Of a stretch of DNA of 64,000 bases, positions 22,090-32,960 are shown in pieces (position 1 is the stretch's first letter; the number at the start of each line of letters is the position of its first letter). The notes beneath the pieces are model-generated. The model was not told where the DNA came from, made no database searches, and was given only the letters and a program-made list of their open reading frames with translations. Location of the stretch: contig CAJNDS010002101.1 of NCBI GenBank assembly GCA_905221605.1, positions 439,001 to 503,000 of the forward strand, read 5' to 3'. Made by a program: the position numbers and the translations under genes. The DNA is from Symbiodinium natans. Lineage: Eukaryota > Sar > Dinophyceae > Suessiales > Symbiodiniaceae.

Positions 22090-22900
22090 CTACAGCTCAT
22101 AGGGCTTGAGGTTAACAGCGCTTGCAGGGTTTTGCGCGGCGTATACCCTGGTCACACGTAGACTTCTGGCGGCCCTTGTTAAACTAGCTCATGGTTGGGG
22201 TAGTATTAAACATGCAGATCTCTATTCCTTATTGAGTTTAAGCACCCTAAAAAATGGAAAATGTTACCCCGCTATGACGAAGCTATATATAGCTTCAAAG
22301 TACTAGAGCTTACAGTCCCCTGACGGGGAGTTGCAGAAGAACCTTGGCGAAACAAAAACATACGAACACCCTTAAACGGATGCTTAGGACTAGCTTTATT
22401 TGCTTAGGGTTCCTCAAGCTAAACCCAGGTTCGCACCATGAACCCTAAACCTTCACTCTAGAAGAAGGGTTTAAGGTTGCCTTGGGTTTGGGGACCCTTT
22501 CCAGGAAGAACAGGCGACATTTTCCTGAACCCGAAGCCCTAAACCCTTGAAGGGGCCAGGGAAACCTTACACCCCCATAAACCTCACGTAGGGGTGTGCT
22601 CCCCTGTCCCATAACAAAATTCAAACGTCCGTTTCAGTTGGGAATAAGAGCGGTTTAGGGTTTAGGGTTTAGGGTTTAGGGTTTAGGGTTTAGGGTTTAG
22701 GGTTTAGGGTTTAGGGTGTGGTTGAATATCTAGGATGGCCCAGCCTTTATAGCCCTCGGACACACATTCCTGAATATGATCCTCTGAGGCTAAATAAGGG
22801 ACCACATGGCGTACCTAGTGTACGTACTCCGAAAGTTTTCAACTCGTGCCGGCTGGCAAAGGATCGGAAGTGTGTCAAGGTGTGATGCTAAACCCTAAAC
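22090..22900. other. Unique AT-richer stretch, no gene seen
   Basis: Open for 66 codons on the plus strand at 22106-22306 but without coding character. One telomeric block at 22653-22718. Confidence 0.4.
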
Positions 22901-22916
22901 CCGAAACCTCAAGTCG

Positions 22917-23022
22917 CCTAAACCCTAAACCCTAAACCCTAAACCCTAAACCCTAAACCCTAAACCCTAAACCCTAAACCCTAAACCCTAAACCCTAAAC
23001 CTAAACCCTAAACCCTAAACCC
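22917..23022 (-). repeat. (CCCTAAA)n block
   Basis: About 15 units with one CCTAAA. Confidence 0.95.
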
Positions 23023-23044
23023 TGTGGTTTTGGGAACCAGTGGT

Positions 23045-23350
23045 TCGGTGGCGGCGAAGAAAACCAAAGTCTCAGTGCTGAAGGCTCAGGGGATACCTTC
23101 ACCACGGGTTCGCCAGAAGAGCCTGTCGTCGACGTAGGCCGAGGCCTCAACGTCTTCTGCGAGACGTACTGCGCCCAGACGTGCATGATCACAGCCGCGA
23201 GCAGAGGGGTCAGGGGACATCCCTGGAGCAGGCCCCTGGAAGCTTGGCGCCACTGAGCTGCATACTGCCAGCAAAGACGACGACACTCTCGGTAGAAAGT
23301 ACGCCCGCAAGCTTGGCGCCAAGAACTCTCAAGTGCGCCAAGATCCTTCG
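23045..23350 (-). pseudogene. Reverse-transcriptase fragment (LINE-like), frameshifted
   Basis: Minus strand carries GLLQGCPLTPLLAAVIMHVW, matching motif B of reverse transcriptases (QG-x-P-x-[ST]-P-L-L), and in another frame EASAYVDDRLFW, the YxDD catalytic motif C. The two motifs are close together but out of frame with each other, and the stretch upstream (RRILAHLRVLGAKLAGVLST) is in a third relation, so at least two shifts break it. It is a remnant of a non-LTR type element. An AT-rich tail-like stretch and a G run lie to its right (about 23371-23460). Confidence 0.6.
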
Positions 23351-24109
23351 GAAAAGTACGACGACGCTCGTGTTATTTATTTTCTTATCATCATTATATG
23401 TTTATTGTTCTTATTATTCTTTTCCTTAATATTATGATATTGTTTTAGGGGGGGGGGGGGCTGGACTTGGACTTGGACTTGGTGCGGGGCTCCGAGTCGG
23501 GGATTTAGAATGCAGGGCTTTCGGGTTCCAAGGTTTGTTTTGTGGGAGAGTTTAGGGTTTAGGGTTTGGGGTTTAGGGCTGAGGATGTAGGGCTTGTGGC
23601 TTTTTGAGGTTTTCCGTTGGGTTGAGGGTTTCGGGCTTAGGGTTTAGGATAGGCAATCTTCAGATTTGTTTGCTCAAGGGAATCGGGGGGGTCTGTTGCG
23701 GTTTAGGGTCTTTAGGGATTAGGGCTGGGGTTTTAGGGTTTAGCGTCAGGGCTCAGGTGTTGAGGATTGAGGGATGAGGGCTTAGGCTTCTAGGGCTCAG
23801 GACTGCGGGCTTAGGCGTTAAGGCTTAGGTTTCTAGGGTTTAGGGTTTAGGGCTTGGGCTGTCAGGGTTGAGGGTCGTGGGGTTTAGGGTGTGGGGAATG
23901 AACACCCCAAACCCTAAAACCCTAACAACGAAAAGGAATTAGGGTGCAGCCTAGTCCTAAAAGCCCTAAACCCCCTTAACACCCATATAAACCGTGAGCC
24001 CCTTAAACCCTAAAACCCTACAACCCTACAACCCTAAAACCCTAAAACCCTGAAACCCTAAACCCGAAAAACCCTAAACCCGAACCCCCCACCCCAACTA
24101 AACCCTAAA

Positions 24110-24200
24110 GCCCAGCAGTCTGGGGCCCCTCGGCCCCTCCGCGAAAAGGAGGCAGGAAGCTCCGCCTCTGGAAGCGGCGATGACCTGCGCATGTGATTGC
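24110..24200. CDS. Exon-like GC-rich island
   Basis: Plus strand reads SGAPRPLREKEAGSSASGSG then DDLRM after a CAG acceptor. Bracketed by CCCTAAA (left) and TTTAGGG (right). Strand not secure. Confidence 0.3.
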
Positions 24201-24207
24201 GGGGGGG

Positions 24208-24304
24208 TTAGGGTTAGGGTTTAGGGTTTAGGGTTTAGGGTTTAGGGTTTAGGGTTTAGGGTTTAGGGTTTAGGGTTTAGGGTTTAGGGTTTAGGGTTTA
24301 GGGT
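24208..24304 (+). repeat. (TTTAGGG)n block
   Basis: About 13 units. Confidence 0.95.
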
Positions 24305-24335
24305 GTTGGGACCCTTAACCTTTGCTTACTCTCTT

Positions 24336-24440
24336 GGGGTACTTATACGGTCCCTTAGTATGGTCCCTTACCTTCTGGTTCTGAAGTATGGGCTCTTGGG
24401 TTCTGTAGGGTGTGGGGGTATATAAGGAGCCCCTTTCAGA
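24336..24440. mobile_element. Palindromic element family C, left part
   Basis: Starts GGGGTACTTATACGGTCCC; resembles the first half of the family, then is lost. Confidence 0.6.
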
Positions 24441-24589
24441 CATCAGAATCTTGATGCCTTCCTAAACGGCCTCCTAAAGGTAATTAGGACCAATTCTTGG
24501 CAGCTATATGTAGTGGAACATACAGTAGATTCTTTGGGCTCTTAGAACCTAACCGAGACTTGCAAGGGGCTCGGGATATCCTACTTCTA

Positions 24590-24734
24590 AGGGTTGCTTC
24601 ATGGGCCCTTACGATGGTCCCTTCACTTATTCAAAAGATACTGAAGTATGGGCCATTGAATTGTATAGGGTATATCAGGGGGATTTGAGGAGTCCCCATT
24701 TTAAGGGCCCATATTAGGAAACCATGTAACTACC
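24590..24734. mobile_element. Palindromic element family C
   Basis: Contains ATACTGAAGTATGGGCC and ends AACCATGTAACTACC without interruption; a good reference for the split copies. Confidence 0.7.
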
Positions 24735-24827
24735 GTTCAGACTACTGCATTTCTCCTCCAATGACTTTATTCTAACGACTTTGTGGAACCAAAGGAACTC
24801 TTAATCCAAGAGAAACCTAGCAATAAG

Positions 24828-24912
24828 CAGGGTGCCCCTTTGTGGCTGAAAGGAATATCAGGGAACCCGGCGCCCTGACCAAAAGGGGATGAGGGCCTAC
24901 CCTGGGTAGCTA
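24828..24912. mobile_element. Repeat family E
   Basis: AGGGTGCCCCTTTGTGG ... GAGGGCCTACCCTGGGTAGC; a diverged copy. Confidence 0.5.
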
Positions 24913-24939
24913 AACCCTAAACCCCAAACCGTGAAGTCA

Positions 24940-25035
24940 GCTCCTCAAGTTTTTGATTGAAATGGAGTGCGGGTCTGAGGCAAGTGGCCCGCTGTCCGAC
25001 GGCCAAAGCCATCGCCAGGCTTTCTGGGGCCTCTC
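24940..25035. CDS. Exon-like segment
   Basis: Plus strand reads LLKFLIEMECGSEASGPLSD and SHRQAFWGLSQ between a CAG acceptor and a GC donor. Bracketed as the other islands. No family recognised; strand not secure. Confidence 0.35.
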
Positions 25036-25734
25036 CCAGGCAGCTTGCAATGGATTGGGGCTTAGGGTTTAGGGTTTGGAGGGGTTTGGGTTTGGGTTTG
25101 GGGTTTTAAGTAAGGCTTAGTGTTTCGGGGTTTACGATTCATGGTTTGGGGCTCTTGGGTTAGGATTGTCTACATGGGTTCTGGTGTTTAATGTTTTGGG
25201 TATTTGAGTCTCAGGCTTGAGGAAGAAGATATATGTGGAGTATTTTACTAGTATGGAGAGCGGGTATGGAAATAGCATAGTAACAAGCGCTTCGTAGTAG
25301 CTTCGTGTTTGAAGGGTTGTCGTTTCAACTACTGTCTGGTAGAGGGAAGCACACTTTTTTTCTATCGCAACAGTGATTAAGCACGAAGATACTGGGGCCT
25401 CTTCCCCTTAGACGTACAAACCCTAGGCCCTAAAACCCTAAACCCTAATTAAACCCCAAGCCCTAAACCCCAATACGGAGGTGGTGACTCTGCTGTCGCG
25501 CTGAGGACTGTCAATGGTAGTTGATCAAAAGGGTGTTCCGTAAAGGAGCTTCCCATGTGTCCATGCGAAACCCACCACGACCCTCTCAACATTTCCGAAA
25601 GTGCGCTATAAACCCGGAACCCTCAAACCAAAACCCTAAACCCTAAACCCTAAACCCTGATCCTAAACCCTAAACCGTAAACCCTAAACCCTAAACCCTA
25701 AATTGAACCCCAAAACCTTTAGACCATGCCTCTT

Positions 25735-25812
25735 GGGCGGAGGGTGGCAGGATCTCTGCGAGCGCAGAGCACAAGTCCTGCAAGGCTTTCTTTGCGGTCT
25801 CATGGTCGCAAG
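25735..25812 (-). CDS. Exon-like segment, helical
   Basis: Minus strand reads TAKKALQDLCSALAEILPPS and AQEAWSK, an amphipathic helix-like stretch. CCCTAAA repeats lie on both sides. Unknown protein. Confidence 0.4.
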
Positions 25813-26003
25813 CCCTAAACCCTCAACCCTAAACCCTAAACCCTAAACCCTAAACCCTAAACCCTAGACCCTAGACCCTAGACCCTAGACCCTAGACCCT
25901 AAACCCAAGCCCAACACCTAAGAAACTCTCAAATTCACCCACCGCAAGGCGGCAATGCAGGTCTCGGTTGTATGGGTTTAGGCTTGTGGGGTTTAAGGGC
26001 GAA

Positions 26004-26096
26004 AGCTTGGGATGTTCCCCCTTATACTAACAGTCTTTAAATGGGTCTATAGTACCCCCTACCATAATGCTAGAAAAAGGGGGAACATCCCAAGCT
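26004..26096. mobile_element. Palindromic element family B
   Basis: 93 bp, ends AGCTTGGGATGTTCCCCC and complement, TAACAGTCTTTAA in the left arm. Confidence 0.75.
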
Positions 26097-26539
26097 GAAG
26101 CCTACACCTTTGACCCTTTATCCTCGGCCGGTGGCAGCCCTCCTGCTTCAGGTGTGGTTCAGGAGCTCATGAAATACCCTCCCTCTCGACTGTTCCTAGA
26201 AGGTCTTCATCAACATTAACCTTGCATGGTCAACTGACAGGTACCCAACAAAACCTACATTATGTCCAAGAAAGTGTGTGTTGACTTTCAAATACTTGAA
26301 AGCACACCGAAGACATGCGCTTGCCCAAGAGCCCTGAAAACCCCGAACCCTGAACCCTCAACCAGTCTGAGGCCTGAAAAACTTCGCCCTTCCTTCCCTA
26401 CTGAGAACCAGGACGTTTGGAGCCCTAAACCATAAACCCTAAACTTACTAAACCCTAAACCATAAACCCTAAAACCTAAACTTACTAAAACCTAAACTTA
26501 CTAAAACCTAAACCCTAAACCCTAAACCCTAAACCCTAA

Positions 26540-26610
26540 ACCCTCCCGGACCTCCCTGCTCCACTCGGACCGCGAGGACGCGAGGCGCCGGATCCTGGGA
26601 GGGCTTGGAG
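26540..26610. CDS. Exon-like GC-rich island
   Basis: Plus strand reads SRTSLLHSDREDARRRILGG. Bracketed by CCCTAAA (left) and TTTAGGG (right). Strand not secure. Confidence 0.3.
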
Positions 26611-27215
26611 CGCACTTAGGGGTTTTTCTGTGTTTAGGGTTTAGGGTTTAGGGCTAGGGTTTAGGGTTAAGGTTTAGGGTTTAGGGTTTAGGGTTTAGGG
26701 CTTAAGGTTCAGGGTTTCGGGGGCTTATAAGGATGAAAGTTCAGGGTTTGGGTGGAAGGATTACAGTTTAGGGTCAGGATGTTGATGTCCAGGGTTAGGC
26801 TGTACAGGGTCCAGAGTATTTTGCGCTGCGGCCATACACCCTAAAACCCGGTTTGCAGGGCTTAGGGTTGTAGACTTTTAGTGTTTGAGCTGAATCGCTC
26901 ATAAAGGTGTCGGGCTTTTTTAGAGCCCCAGGACCTGTTGTTCATAGTTCGTGAAATAGTCAAGGCATCTACAACCCTAAACCCTAAACTCTAAGCCCAT
27001 AACCCGAATTCAAAGGTGTTAAAAGCACAAGCCCGCAGCAAATGGTGGCGTTCTTTGACAAAGGGCCTAGGGCTTAGGGTTTAGGGTGGGTTCGCCTGAA
27101 ACTAGGGCCGTGCTATAAATTTGCAATCCACAGGGGGCAGAGTTGGTACGGTTTAAGGTTCAGGATATCCTGTAGCTCAAAACTCTGCTACAGGTTAATA
27201 GGGTTTAGGGTTTGG

Positions 27216-27285
27216 AGTTGGTCCAGATGCATGCCTTCCGAGATCAGCCACTGGTCCATCTCTTCGAAAACCTCGAGCTCGGGAG
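27216..27285 (-). CDS. Exon-like segment
   Basis: Minus strand reads LEVFEEMDQWLISEGMHLDQ, acidic and helical, after a GAG acceptor; strong coding character in one frame. Unknown protein. Confidence 0.45.
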
Positions 27286-27498
27286 CCACGCCGGTTCAGG
27301 TTCGGTCGGACGACGAATGCTGACGAGTGGGGTCGTCCGCTGGGTTCCACGCTGACTTGATCAACCCGTCGAAGGGTCGCACACCTCTGAGATAAGCGCA
27401 GGAAACAGCTTCGTCCCTTCATCATGCAGGCCAGACTGACCTGTGAGTCTCAAAAAATGCAGGCACCTGCATCCACCATGCTCCCGTCCGACCTTCTG

Positions 27499-27600
27499 CT
27501 ACTATTTGCTTAAGAACCCCCCAAAAAAGAACAATAATAATAATAATCCCTATAATACCCTTATATGGAAGAATACTTTTATCTTTGGGGGTTGGTAGTC
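27499..27600. mobile_element. Inverted-repeat element family D
   Basis: CTACTATTTGCTTAAGAACC at the left; right end GGGGGTTGGTAGTC; AT-rich centre with (AAT)n. Confidence 0.65.
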
Positions 27601-27804
27601 TGCTGGCGCGGAAACCAAGCAGCAGCAAGCAGCAGCAAAGGCATGAGAGCAGCCCAAACTGAGGGAGGCAACTTTTCGCAGCCCACGAAACCAAGCAGGG
27701 TTTAGGGTTTAGGGTTTAGGGTTTAGGGTTTAGGGTTTAGGGTTTAGGGTGAGAGAAGCCAAGCTGAAGCAAGCAACTTGGTAATGTTTGTTTTCTGAAC
27801 CCAC

Positions 27805-27883
27805 CTTGCGCACGCAACACAGAGGCCGTCCAGTGAGGACAGCAAGCCTGCAGCAAACGCGCCTGGCTCAAGGGCAGCCCGGC
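27805..27883 (-). CDS. Exon-like segment with GT donor
   Basis: Minus strand: CAG acceptor followed by G, reading RAALEPGAFAAGLLSSLDGL then CVACA, and a donor GTGGGT. Unknown protein. Confidence 0.45.
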
Positions 27884-27918
27884 CTGAGTCGCCTAAACCC
27901 TAAACCCTAAACCCTAAG

Positions 27919-28040
27919 CTCCCCAACATCGATGTGGCGTCGGCGGCCTGCCTTCACGACACACGAGTGGTCCTGGTCTGCGCTCAAGCCAAGGCAAGGC
28001 TGCGCGGGCCATGCGATGGCGGAGGAGGTCAGAAGGTCTG
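27919..28040. CDS. Exon-like segment, possible RCC1-type repeat
   Basis: Minus strand contains LSADQDHSCVVKAGRRRHID, which resembles the core of an RCC1-type repeat (S-A-G-x-x-H-[ST]-C-[AV]-[LV]-K). The plus strand is equally open (LPNIDVASAACLHDTRVVLV). Bracketed by CCCTAAA and TTTAGGG. Weak family call. Confidence 0.3.
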
Positions 28041-28774
28041 AATAATTAGAATTAGGGTTTAGGGTTTAGGGTTTAGGGTTTAGGGTCTTGGGGGTTATTG
28101 TAGTCTATTTATACAGGAGCCATAAGGGAATACCAGTAGTAAATATTCCGATCCCTATATTAACCAAGCCCGAACCCCAAATACCTCAGCCCGACGCTTT
28201 GAACAATAAACTCTAAACCCCAGCCTGAATAATTAGAATTAGGGTTTAGGGTTTAGGGTCTTGGGGGTTGTTTTAGAAAGCTTCCCTCTTAACGAGAAAT
28301 CTCTAACAACAAAAAGAAGAAGCCCTGCTAAAACTTGTCAACCATACAAACCCTACAAATCCTGGAAACCCCATTCCCCTGCATAAAGTTCAAACCCCAT
28401 AAGCCCTAAATCCGACACCCACCCTAAACACACAAACCCGAAAGCCTTAAAAGCCCGACCCTAAACCCTAAACCCTAAACCCTAAACCCTAAACCCTAAA
28501 TCGCCCCACGAGGCAGCCTTTTTTTTTAAGGCCGAAAACCCCTTACAAAACACACTACATCCCCCAAACCCTAAACCATAGCCCCTAAACCCTAAACTCC
28601 TAAACCCCAAGCCCCTAAACCCTAAACTTCAAGCCCCTAAACCCCTAAACCCTAGACCCTAAACCCTAAACCCCAAACCCAAGACCCTAAACCCCAAAAG
28701 CCCTAAACCCTAAACCCTAAACCCGAAACCCTAAACCCTAAACCCCAAGCCCTGACCCCAAAAGCCCTGGACAG

Positions 28775-28830
28775 CAAAGGCTGAGCCGAGCGTCAGCTTC
28801 TCGTGCGGCGCCGCAGCCGCGGCATCCTTT
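28775..28830. CDS. Exon-like GC-rich island
   Basis: Minus strand reads DAAAAAPHEKLTLGSAF after an AAG acceptor followed by G, before a GC donor. The plus strand reads PSVSFSCGAAAAASFQCGTE before a GT donor. Both have splice context; unresolved. Confidence 0.3.
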
Positions 28831-29218
28831 CAGTGTGGTACTGAGGTCCGGGGGTTTGGGGTTTAGGGTTAGGGTTTGGGGGTTAGGGTTTAGGGTTTGG
28901 GGTTTGGGGTTTAGGGCTTGGGGTTTAGGGTTTGGGGTTTGGGTTTAGGGCTTAGGTTTGTAAAGCTAGTTTATTTAAGGGTTTGGGGGGCTGGGGGCTT
29001 TAGGGTTTGGGGTCTAGTGTAATAGGGTTTGGGGGTTTTGGGGCTGTACGGTCTTCGAGCTTCAGGGCTTCAAGGCTTTTGGGCTTGGAGTTTAGGGGGT
29101 TGGGGTATTAGGGCTTGGGGTTTTAAGGTTTTTGACGTTTGGGTCTTCGGGCTAAGGGCTTTTTTACTTCCACGACTGGACCTCGCGGAGCAGCCAGTAT
29201 CACCACTTACGGATAAAG

Positions 29219-29278
29219 GTGGAGCTCCACGAGCTTCTGGGGGGCCGAGTCCAGCAAGCCAGCGGCGAAGTCATATTA
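29219..29278 (+). CDS. Exon-like segment on the plus strand
   Basis: Reads VELHELLGGRVQQASGEVIL between an AAG acceptor followed by G and a GTGTAT donor. An AT microsatellite follows at once. If real, it is one of few plus-strand exons in this part. Confidence 0.35.
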
Positions 29279-29300
29279 GGTGTATATATACATATAAATA

Positions 29301-29365
29301 AATAAATAAATATATATATATATATATATACATATATATACACATACATATATATATATATATGT
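29301..29365. repeat. TA/TATG microsatellite
   Basis: AT dinucleotides following the plus-strand exon-like segment. Confidence 0.9.
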
Positions 29366-29400
29366 TTTTGTTTCTTGATTTATTCATTTGGGGTTTTTTA

Positions 29401-29451
29401 TATAGGGGAATAAGCCTAAGGGTCCCTTCTAGGGGTCCCTCCCTATCCCCC
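29401..29451 (-). mobile_element. Repeat family I, partial
   Basis: GGGGAATAAGCC and CCTTCTAGGGGTCCCTCCC, like 2536-2580; a family F element follows. Confidence 0.45.
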
Positions 29452-29612
29452 TTCGTGTAGGTACCTTGGACCCTTAAGATTGTACCATTGGGTGTTGGGG
29501 ACCCTGTCTAAAGATCCTCAAGGTAGTAACTGGGAGTAGAATTAATAAGGGCCAAAAATAGGAGTATTGTAAGGGAAACCTCTTAGGGATACAACCTTAG
29601 GGGGATGAGGCC
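29452..29612. mobile_element. Inverted-repeat element family F
   Basis: GTGTAGGTACCTTGGACCCT ... ATACAACCTTAGGGGGATGA, uninterrupted. Confidence 0.65.
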
Positions 29613-29772
29613 TAATCCCTGTAAAGAGGATGATTGGCATTTAGAAGCCCTAAACTCCATCCCTGAGCAAACCCAACGTCTTCAACACCAGAGAACCCCT
29701 GGCCCAACGACGAACCCTGTAGCAGCGACCCTCCAGATTCCCTGAAGCCTAAGAAGGCTGACGAATCCCAAA

Positions 29773-29881
29773 CCCAAAGAGCCCAATATTGCTTAATTAA
29801 GGAATATTCCTTAAATCATATAGGGATCCTTAATATGATTTAAGGTATATTCCTTAATGAAGCAATATTGGGCTCTTTGGG
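29773..29881. mobile_element. Palindromic element family A
   Basis: 109 bp, same ends and centre. Confidence 0.85.
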
Positions 29882-30104
29882 AAGCACTGAACCACTCAAG
29901 TTAGAAGATGTGCAAGTAGAGCCCTGAGCCGTGGGCTCTTAGGGGTGAAGGTTATAAGCCCTAAAGCACATCGCTGTGATGAATATACCCACAACTCTAA
30001 ACCCAGAAACCCTACACCCTAAACCCTAAATCCTAACCCTAAGCCCTAAGCCCTAAGCCCTAAGCCCTAAGCCCTAAACCCTAAACCCTAAACCCTAAAC
30101 CCTC

Positions 30105-30178
30105 CGATCTCGGGGCTCGCACCAACACCGCCAGCACAGCGGCCGGCCGATCCAGATGACTGAGATCGACCTGCGAGT
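30105..30178. CDS. Exon-like GC-rich island
   Basis: Minus strand after a CAG acceptor followed by G: VDLSHLDRPAAVLAVLVRAP. Plus strand: HSGRPIQMTEIDLR. Bracketed by CCCTAAA and TTTAGGG. Strand unresolved, minus favoured by neighbours. Confidence 0.35.
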
Positions 30179-30433
30179 GGGGGAGTTTGGGAAAGTTTAG
30201 GGTTTAGGGTTTGTTTGCGGGCGAAGGTTTAGGGATTAGGGATTAGGGATTAGGGATTAGGGTTTAGGGTTTAGGGTTTAGGGCGATTTGGAGTCTAAGG
30301 CTTAGGGTTTAGGGATTAAGGTTTAGGGCTTAGGTTTAGGGTTTAGGGGTTAAGGCTTAGGGTTCAAGGTTTAGGGTCTTTCCCCTCAGACTCATCAACG
30401 CCATCCCCGCCCGCGTCGGTGTTCTGCAGCTGC

Positions 30434-30515
30434 CTGGAACTCGGCTGGCTGGTCAGGCTGTGGCAAGGCCATCGCGGCGCCGATGCGTTCCACCACCGTT
30501 GCCGCAGCAGCGTCC
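30434..30515 (-). CDS. Exon-like segment next to an inverted-repeat element
   Basis: Minus strand reads AAAATVVERIGAAMALPQPD and QPAEFQ, then a GC donor. Its acceptor AG (30516-30517) is the very end of the inverted-repeat element at 30516-30600. Unknown protein. Confidence 0.45.
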
Positions 30516-30600
30516 CTATACTCCCCTTAGAACCTTAACAAAAATAGCATGTTCAATATTTCCATGGGTTTATAGAAACATATATTCCCTAAGGGGGCTG
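30516..30600. mobile_element. Inverted-repeat element family G, filling an intron
   Basis: CTATACTCCCCTTAGAACC at the left and CCCTAAGGGGGCTGCAG at the right. Coding-like segments abut on both sides (30434-30515 and 30614-30675). Confidence 0.65.
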
Positions 30601-30613
30601 CAGATCCTGAATC

Positions 30614-30675
30614 CTGCAGGTCCCGAATGATGCGCCGCACCACGCTGTCGGAGCACCTCAGGATCTTGAGGCAAT
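30614..30675 (-). CDS. Exon-like segment upstream of the same element
   Basis: Minus strand reads CLKILRCSDSVVRRIIRDLQ, ending at a GA donor. Only the 98 bp inverted-repeat element separates it from the segment at 30434-30515. The phases I infer for the two do not match, so one border is wrong or an exon frame is misread. Confidence 0.4.
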
Positions 30676-30874
30676 CTGCTGCTCCTTTTGGAGTCAGGGA
30701 CGTTTAGGGTTTAGGGTTTAGGGTTTCGTCGTCTGTCATTAAAAGTCTGCCAGCGCATTCCCGCACGTCAAGGGGGGGGGGGGGGGTTTGGATAAATGGA
30801 TTCAACAACAAGCCGTGGGCGTTTTGTGAGGGGTACCAGTTGATGACAGTCCACAGAAGCCCTCCCAGCAATTC

Positions 30875-31030
30875 TAGGGGGTTCTGCCTTGGACCCTTAA
30901 GGTTGTACCCTTGGGTTTTGAGGTCCCTTTTTAAGGATCCATAAGGAAAGAAAATGGCCCTCTTAGAAGTATGCTTATGCTAAGGGATACCTTTAGGGTT
31001 ACAACCTTATAGGGATACGAGTCTTCATCC
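30875..31030. mobile_element. Inverted-repeat element family F
   Basis: TTCTGCCTTGGACCCTTAAG ... ACAACCTTATAGGGATACGA, uninterrupted; reference for the split copy at 10.1 kb. Confidence 0.7.
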
Positions 31031-31124
31031 CTTGAGCAACTGCACTGGTGCCTTCAGCGCCTGCGCTGTGCGATGAAGATCCGGGATGAAGAAGTGCCTG
31101 TCCAGACCCAGGAGTACCAGGAAT

Positions 31125-31208
31125 AAGAAGGGCACCCTTTTTGGTCTTAAGGGGATTATAAGGGAACCCCAACCCTGAAAAAAGGAAACAAGGGCCTCCT
31201 CCGGGTCC
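31125..31208. mobile_element. Repeat family E
   Basis: AAGGGCACCCTTTTTGGTC ... AAGGGCCTCCTCCGGGTCCT. Confidence 0.6.
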
Positions 31209-31501
31209 TAGCTTTTGCTGCAGGGCTTTTAATCTCTGATGGGGGTTGGGGGATTTAAGGCTTGGAAGCTGCCCTAAACCCGAAACCCTACACTCTGTAA
31301 ACTCAAAAGGGTCTCGGGACGGTGACGGTGAGAGATTGTTGGAAGTTTCGGAACTTATGGCTTTCAGGGTTTGGGGCTGGGGGCCCATGTTTGTGGGGAG
31401 ACACCTTCGTAGCTCCCTAAACTACTCTAATAGTCTAAACCCTAAACCCTAAACCCTCTGGTTTTCTGCTGCTCATGTCTGCTCGGACTGAACCTCCTCA
31501 G

Positions 31502-31560
31502 TTCACCAGCCCGCTTTCTCGGAACCGGTCTGCGAGGATGCGCACATCCCCTTCAGAAAC
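31502..31560 (-). CDS. Possible last exon of an unknown gene
   Basis: Minus strand reads EGDVRILADRFRESGLVN followed by TGA. Good coding character. It could end the gene whose exons run from about 39.1 kb downward. The family is unknown. Confidence 0.45.
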
Positions 31561-32049
31561 CCTTCAAACCCTCCAAGACCCCTTTTAACCCTTACCGTAA
31601 GGCGCCAAGGATTTTAGCGCATTTTGGGCCCAAAGCCCTTCACACTTTTGCCGCGACCTCCCTACACGCGCCTTCAAACCAAGGTCTCGAGCATACCATG
31701 AGTCTTTAGAGCCTAAACACTAAGTGAAGGCTCTCTCCCAAACCCGCCCCAAATCAAATGCACGGTCTTGCCCATGGCCAGCTGTCGCCGGGCCATCCGG
31801 CCACAAGAATACTCCAATGCTTATTCTTGCTGGAGCAACCCAAATCGCCCCGAACCCCCCTCAAAACCCTTTCTGGAGGCCCCCCCCTGGACACTGACCC
31901 TATAGATCTTAAACTCTATAACCCCAAACCCAAAACCTAAACCCGAAACCCCAAAACCCTATTTAAACCCTAAACCCAAACCCTAACCCTAAACCCTAAA
32001 CCCGAAAAACCCTCAACCCTAAACCCCACCCACATTGGCTCCCCGGGCT

Positions 32050-32119
32050 TCGGAGGTGGCCCCGCCGCGCCCGTGGAGGTGGCGGCGCCCCCCGCCACGC
32101 CGAAAGGCGTCACGGAGCC
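32050..32119 (-). CDS. Exon-like segment, Gly/Ala/Pro-rich
   Basis: The minus-strand acceptor is strong (CTGTTCTTTCCACAG then GGC). Reads GSVTPFGVAGGAATSTGAAG then PPPKPG. CCCTAAA lies to the left and TTTAGGG to the right. Confidence 0.5.
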
Positions 32120-32889
32120 CTGTGGAAAGAACAGGGTTTAGGGTTTGGGGTTTAGGTTTTAAGGTTTAGGGTTTAGGGTTTCGGGTTTAGGGGTTAGGGT
32201 TTAGGGTTTCGGGTTAGGGCTTAAAAGACAAGAGACAAAAGAAAAACAGGGTTTTGTGTCTAGGGCTCAGGGTAGTGTGTTTTCAGGTGGACCCAACCTG
32301 TACCCTCAAACCCTCATGTGGGGGTTTCCGAGCCCTTGGCCCACAGGGTTTCGGGTTTAGGGTTTATGGTTTGGGGGGTACCTTATTGGGGTTCTGCTTT
32401 CTAAGGGAACCCTACTACTTGGAGGGTCCATATTCGGGGTCCCGTAATTAATTTTCGTAGACCTCCATATTTGTTGAGGGCCCAGTATGGGAGTGACCGA
32501 GTGTGGACCCACCTGAACCACATCCTGAGCCCAACCAAATTCCGTGTAGGAATACAAAGAAAGGGTGCCCTTGTGGCGTTGTGTACTGCGGTTGATAAGA
32601 AAACCCAGGTATGGGGCTTAGAGGTATGTATGGAACCCCTGAACCAAGGGGGAATAAGGGTGCCACTGGAACTCGATGTTCAAAGACCTAGATATCCTAA
32701 AACGCACTAAAGCCCAAACCCTTGAAACCCAAAATGAACAATGCCACTGTCAGTTCCGGTATATTCAGCAGCTCATGATGAGGAACCCTACTTTGTTTCG
32801 CACATGTTCCTTAATTCTTTGGCATCCGGCCCACCCTAAACCCTAAACCCTAAACCGGCCCACCCGAAAACCACCCTGAGAACACGGAG

Positions 32890-32960
32890 ACCTACATGCC
32901 CGGGCCCTGCCTCAAACAGCTCTCGGTAGTCTTCCGCCTGTCCAAGAGTCGGACTCCAGC
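32890..32960. CDS. Exon-like segment
   Basis: Minus strand reads AEDYRELFEAGPGHVGLRVL after a CAG acceptor followed by G; plus strand reads ENTETYMPGPCLKQLSVVFR. Unresolved, minus favoured by the neighbours. Confidence 0.35.

Noticed and set aside
22106-22306. 66-codon plus-strand gene
   Set aside because: AT-rich, no splice context and no coding bias.
27422-27694. Secreted or membrane protein on the minus strand with Leu/Cys-rich start
   Set aside because: The hydrophobic stretch comes from a GCA/GCT trinucleotide-like repeat next to a family D element; no downstream coding character.
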